Shown piece by piece: positions 62,736-64,000 of a stretch of DNA of 64,000 nt. Each line of letters begins with the position of its first letter. Within the stretch, counting starts at the first letter, position 1. This stretch comes from Mugil cephalus. Taxonomy: Eukaryota > Chordata > Actinopteri > Mugiliformes > Mugilidae. Under the pieces are notes generated by a model. That model searched no databases and was not told the origin of the DNA. It saw nothing but the letters and a program-made list of their open reading frames with translations. The position numbers and the translations under genes were made by a program. The stretch is taken from assembly GCF_022458985.1 (NCBI RefSeq), contig NC_061781.1, forward strand, positions 18,259,001-18,323,000. The letters are read 5' to 3'.

Positions 62736-63047
62736 TCGGCGTGCAGGGAGAGTGTGAAGCAGAGGATATAGAGGGGAAATGATCAAAGCACTTTCATTTC
62801 CAAAGTCCTCATTCACAGAGACGGAGAAATAAGAGAGGAACGTGACCAATAGCTCTCAGATTCAAAGGCAGATGTCTTTGAGGTTCAGTGTCTTAATGCA
62901 CTGTGATGTGATGTGATGTTTGAAATTGCTCAAAGGCCATACCTGAGTATAAACATGATTCATTTGGGATTAAAAGTTTCCTGGGACAGTTTCTCAACTG
63001 TACTCGATGTGGTGGAACTGCTCACTGCAGAGGGAAGCTAGCGGGCA

Positions 63048-63091
63048 AGGAGAAGGAGAAGGAGAAAGAGGAGGAGGAGGAGGAGGGGGGC
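63048..63091. repeat. (GGAGAA)n/(GGA)n purine tract
   Basis: Uninterrupted A/G run built from GGAGAA then GGA units and a G run. Confidence 0.9.
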
Positions 63092-63328
63092 AGTCGTGTT
63101 TACCGCACTGGAACAACTGTCAATTACAAACCCCCGCCGCGCCTTAAACGATGACACCCAGCGGACGGACGCACCGGTTAAACACCGTTGTGGGCCGGGC
63201 CCATTATGCGTTAAGGGGGGAGTTAATATGTGAAAATGACATTCATTAATCCAAACTGGTGACGTGAAAGGGGCCAAAGACACAAGGAATAGCAGAAAGG
63301 ATAGAGAAGGGAAACGGTGCAAAGACAT

Positions 63329-63356
63329 TGTGTGTGTGTGTATATGTGTGTGTGTA
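63329..63356. repeat. (GT)n microsatellite
   Basis: Two GT runs separated by TATA. Confidence 0.9.
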
Positions 63357-64000
63357 TCCAGGTGCTTGCAGGTGTGCGCAGAAGTGTCTGAATGCATTAA
63401 CAAAATGGTGAAAAGTGTTCTCGGAAAGAGAAGGTACAGAAGTCTATGATTAATGTTTACGCAAAACTAAACACGGTAGAAAAGAGCAACATCTGGGCCA
63501 GAAGAAAAACAGAGGAAATTGAGAGAAGATGAGACTCTCTGAGTCAAAACATTCAGATAAAACTACACGGAAAAAAAAATATGGTGCTTATATTGCGGAG
63601 AAAGAAAAAATAAGACATGTAAAATGGGTTAAGACAAAGGAAGCCTATAAGTCTTTAATTTCCTCTTAGCTTTCAGAAAGGCTCATGAGCAGAAATAGAA
63701 ATGAAAACAAAAACACAATGTTTCTGCGTTTGTGGTTGTTTTTGTGTCTCCCTACTCGAGTTTTTCCTGCATGTTCTGTCTGCGCAGTATCCTCACTGTC
63801 CTACAAATATGACTGCAAACAGTATGACAGAGAAATTTAGTCAGGAAATACCTGCAGCTCTGCAGCCTGTGGCCACGGACAACTGTAGCCCTGTACCCAG
63901 GTTGTTTCACGAGCCAAGTCAAACAGCCGGTGTCCCTGAAGGCCCGGCCTGGCTGAGTCTGGCTGGCCCTACGCCTTTCATGAATGGACAGATTTCTCTC

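Larger units (their letters stand above)
59701..64000. other. Upstream region of pou3f3, no gene seen
   Basis: No coding exon is recognisable. The region holds homopurine and homopyrimidine tracts, a GT repeat, a perfect POU octamer and several low-repeat stretches (notably about 61540-62120) that look like candidate enhancers. In mammals this side of POU3F3 carries long non-coding RNAs; I cannot confirm one here. Confidence 0.4.

Overview
The window looks like nuclear DNA of a ray-finned (teleost) fish. The genes have introns with GT-AG junctions, the non-coding DNA is AT-rich and CpG-poor with many microsatellites, and several dispersed repeats are of types I recognise from fish genomes. 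Five genes are recognisable: nck2 (- strand, 5' end only), fhl2 (+), the ashwin gene (C2orf49 homologue, -), gpr45 (-) and pou3f3 (-). From memory, human 2q12 runs POU3F3, MRPS9, GPR45, TGFBRAP1, C2orf49, FHL2, NCK2. The window has this order, inverted as a block, with every relative orientation kept, but I see no mrps9 or tgfbrap1. It is therefore a conserved vertebrate synteny block, probably one of two teleost duplicates; I cannot assign a or b paralogue.

Layout: 1-24,100 is the 5' part of nck2. The first coding exon is at 1041-1266 and a likely non-coding first exon and promoter lie near 23.8-24.1 kb, so intron 1 is about 22.5 kb and full of repeats and possible regulatory DNA. 24.1-39.7 kb is intergenic and holds a strong CTCF-type motif at 27.6 kb. 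39.7-44.2 kb is fhl2, with an SRF (CArG) promoter motif, a possible second MEF2/TATA promoter and five coding exons. 44.8-46.7 kb is the four-exon ashwin gene, tail to tail with fhl2. 46.8-49.1 kb is repeat-rich. 49.1-52.8 kb is gpr45: one coding exon plus a probable upstream non-coding exon, with RFX X-box motifs between them. 52.9-57 kb is AT-rich and repeat-bearing. 57.0-59.1 kb is the intronless pou3f3, and 59.1-64 kb is its upstream region, with homopurine tracts and a POU octamer.

The genes are not an operon. They encode an SH2/SH3 adaptor, a LIM-only cofactor, a small nuclear protein, an orphan GPCR and a neural POU factor that share an old neighbourhood. I found no wholly new protein system. 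The more interesting signals are non-coding: a perfect 54-bp palindrome beside telomere-like repeats, X-boxes in the gpr45 intron, the CArG box of fhl2, a CTCF candidate between nck2 and fhl2, and a six-copy inverted-end repeat family. I saw no tRNA, rRNA, known miRNA or CRISPR array. All motif calls were made by eye.
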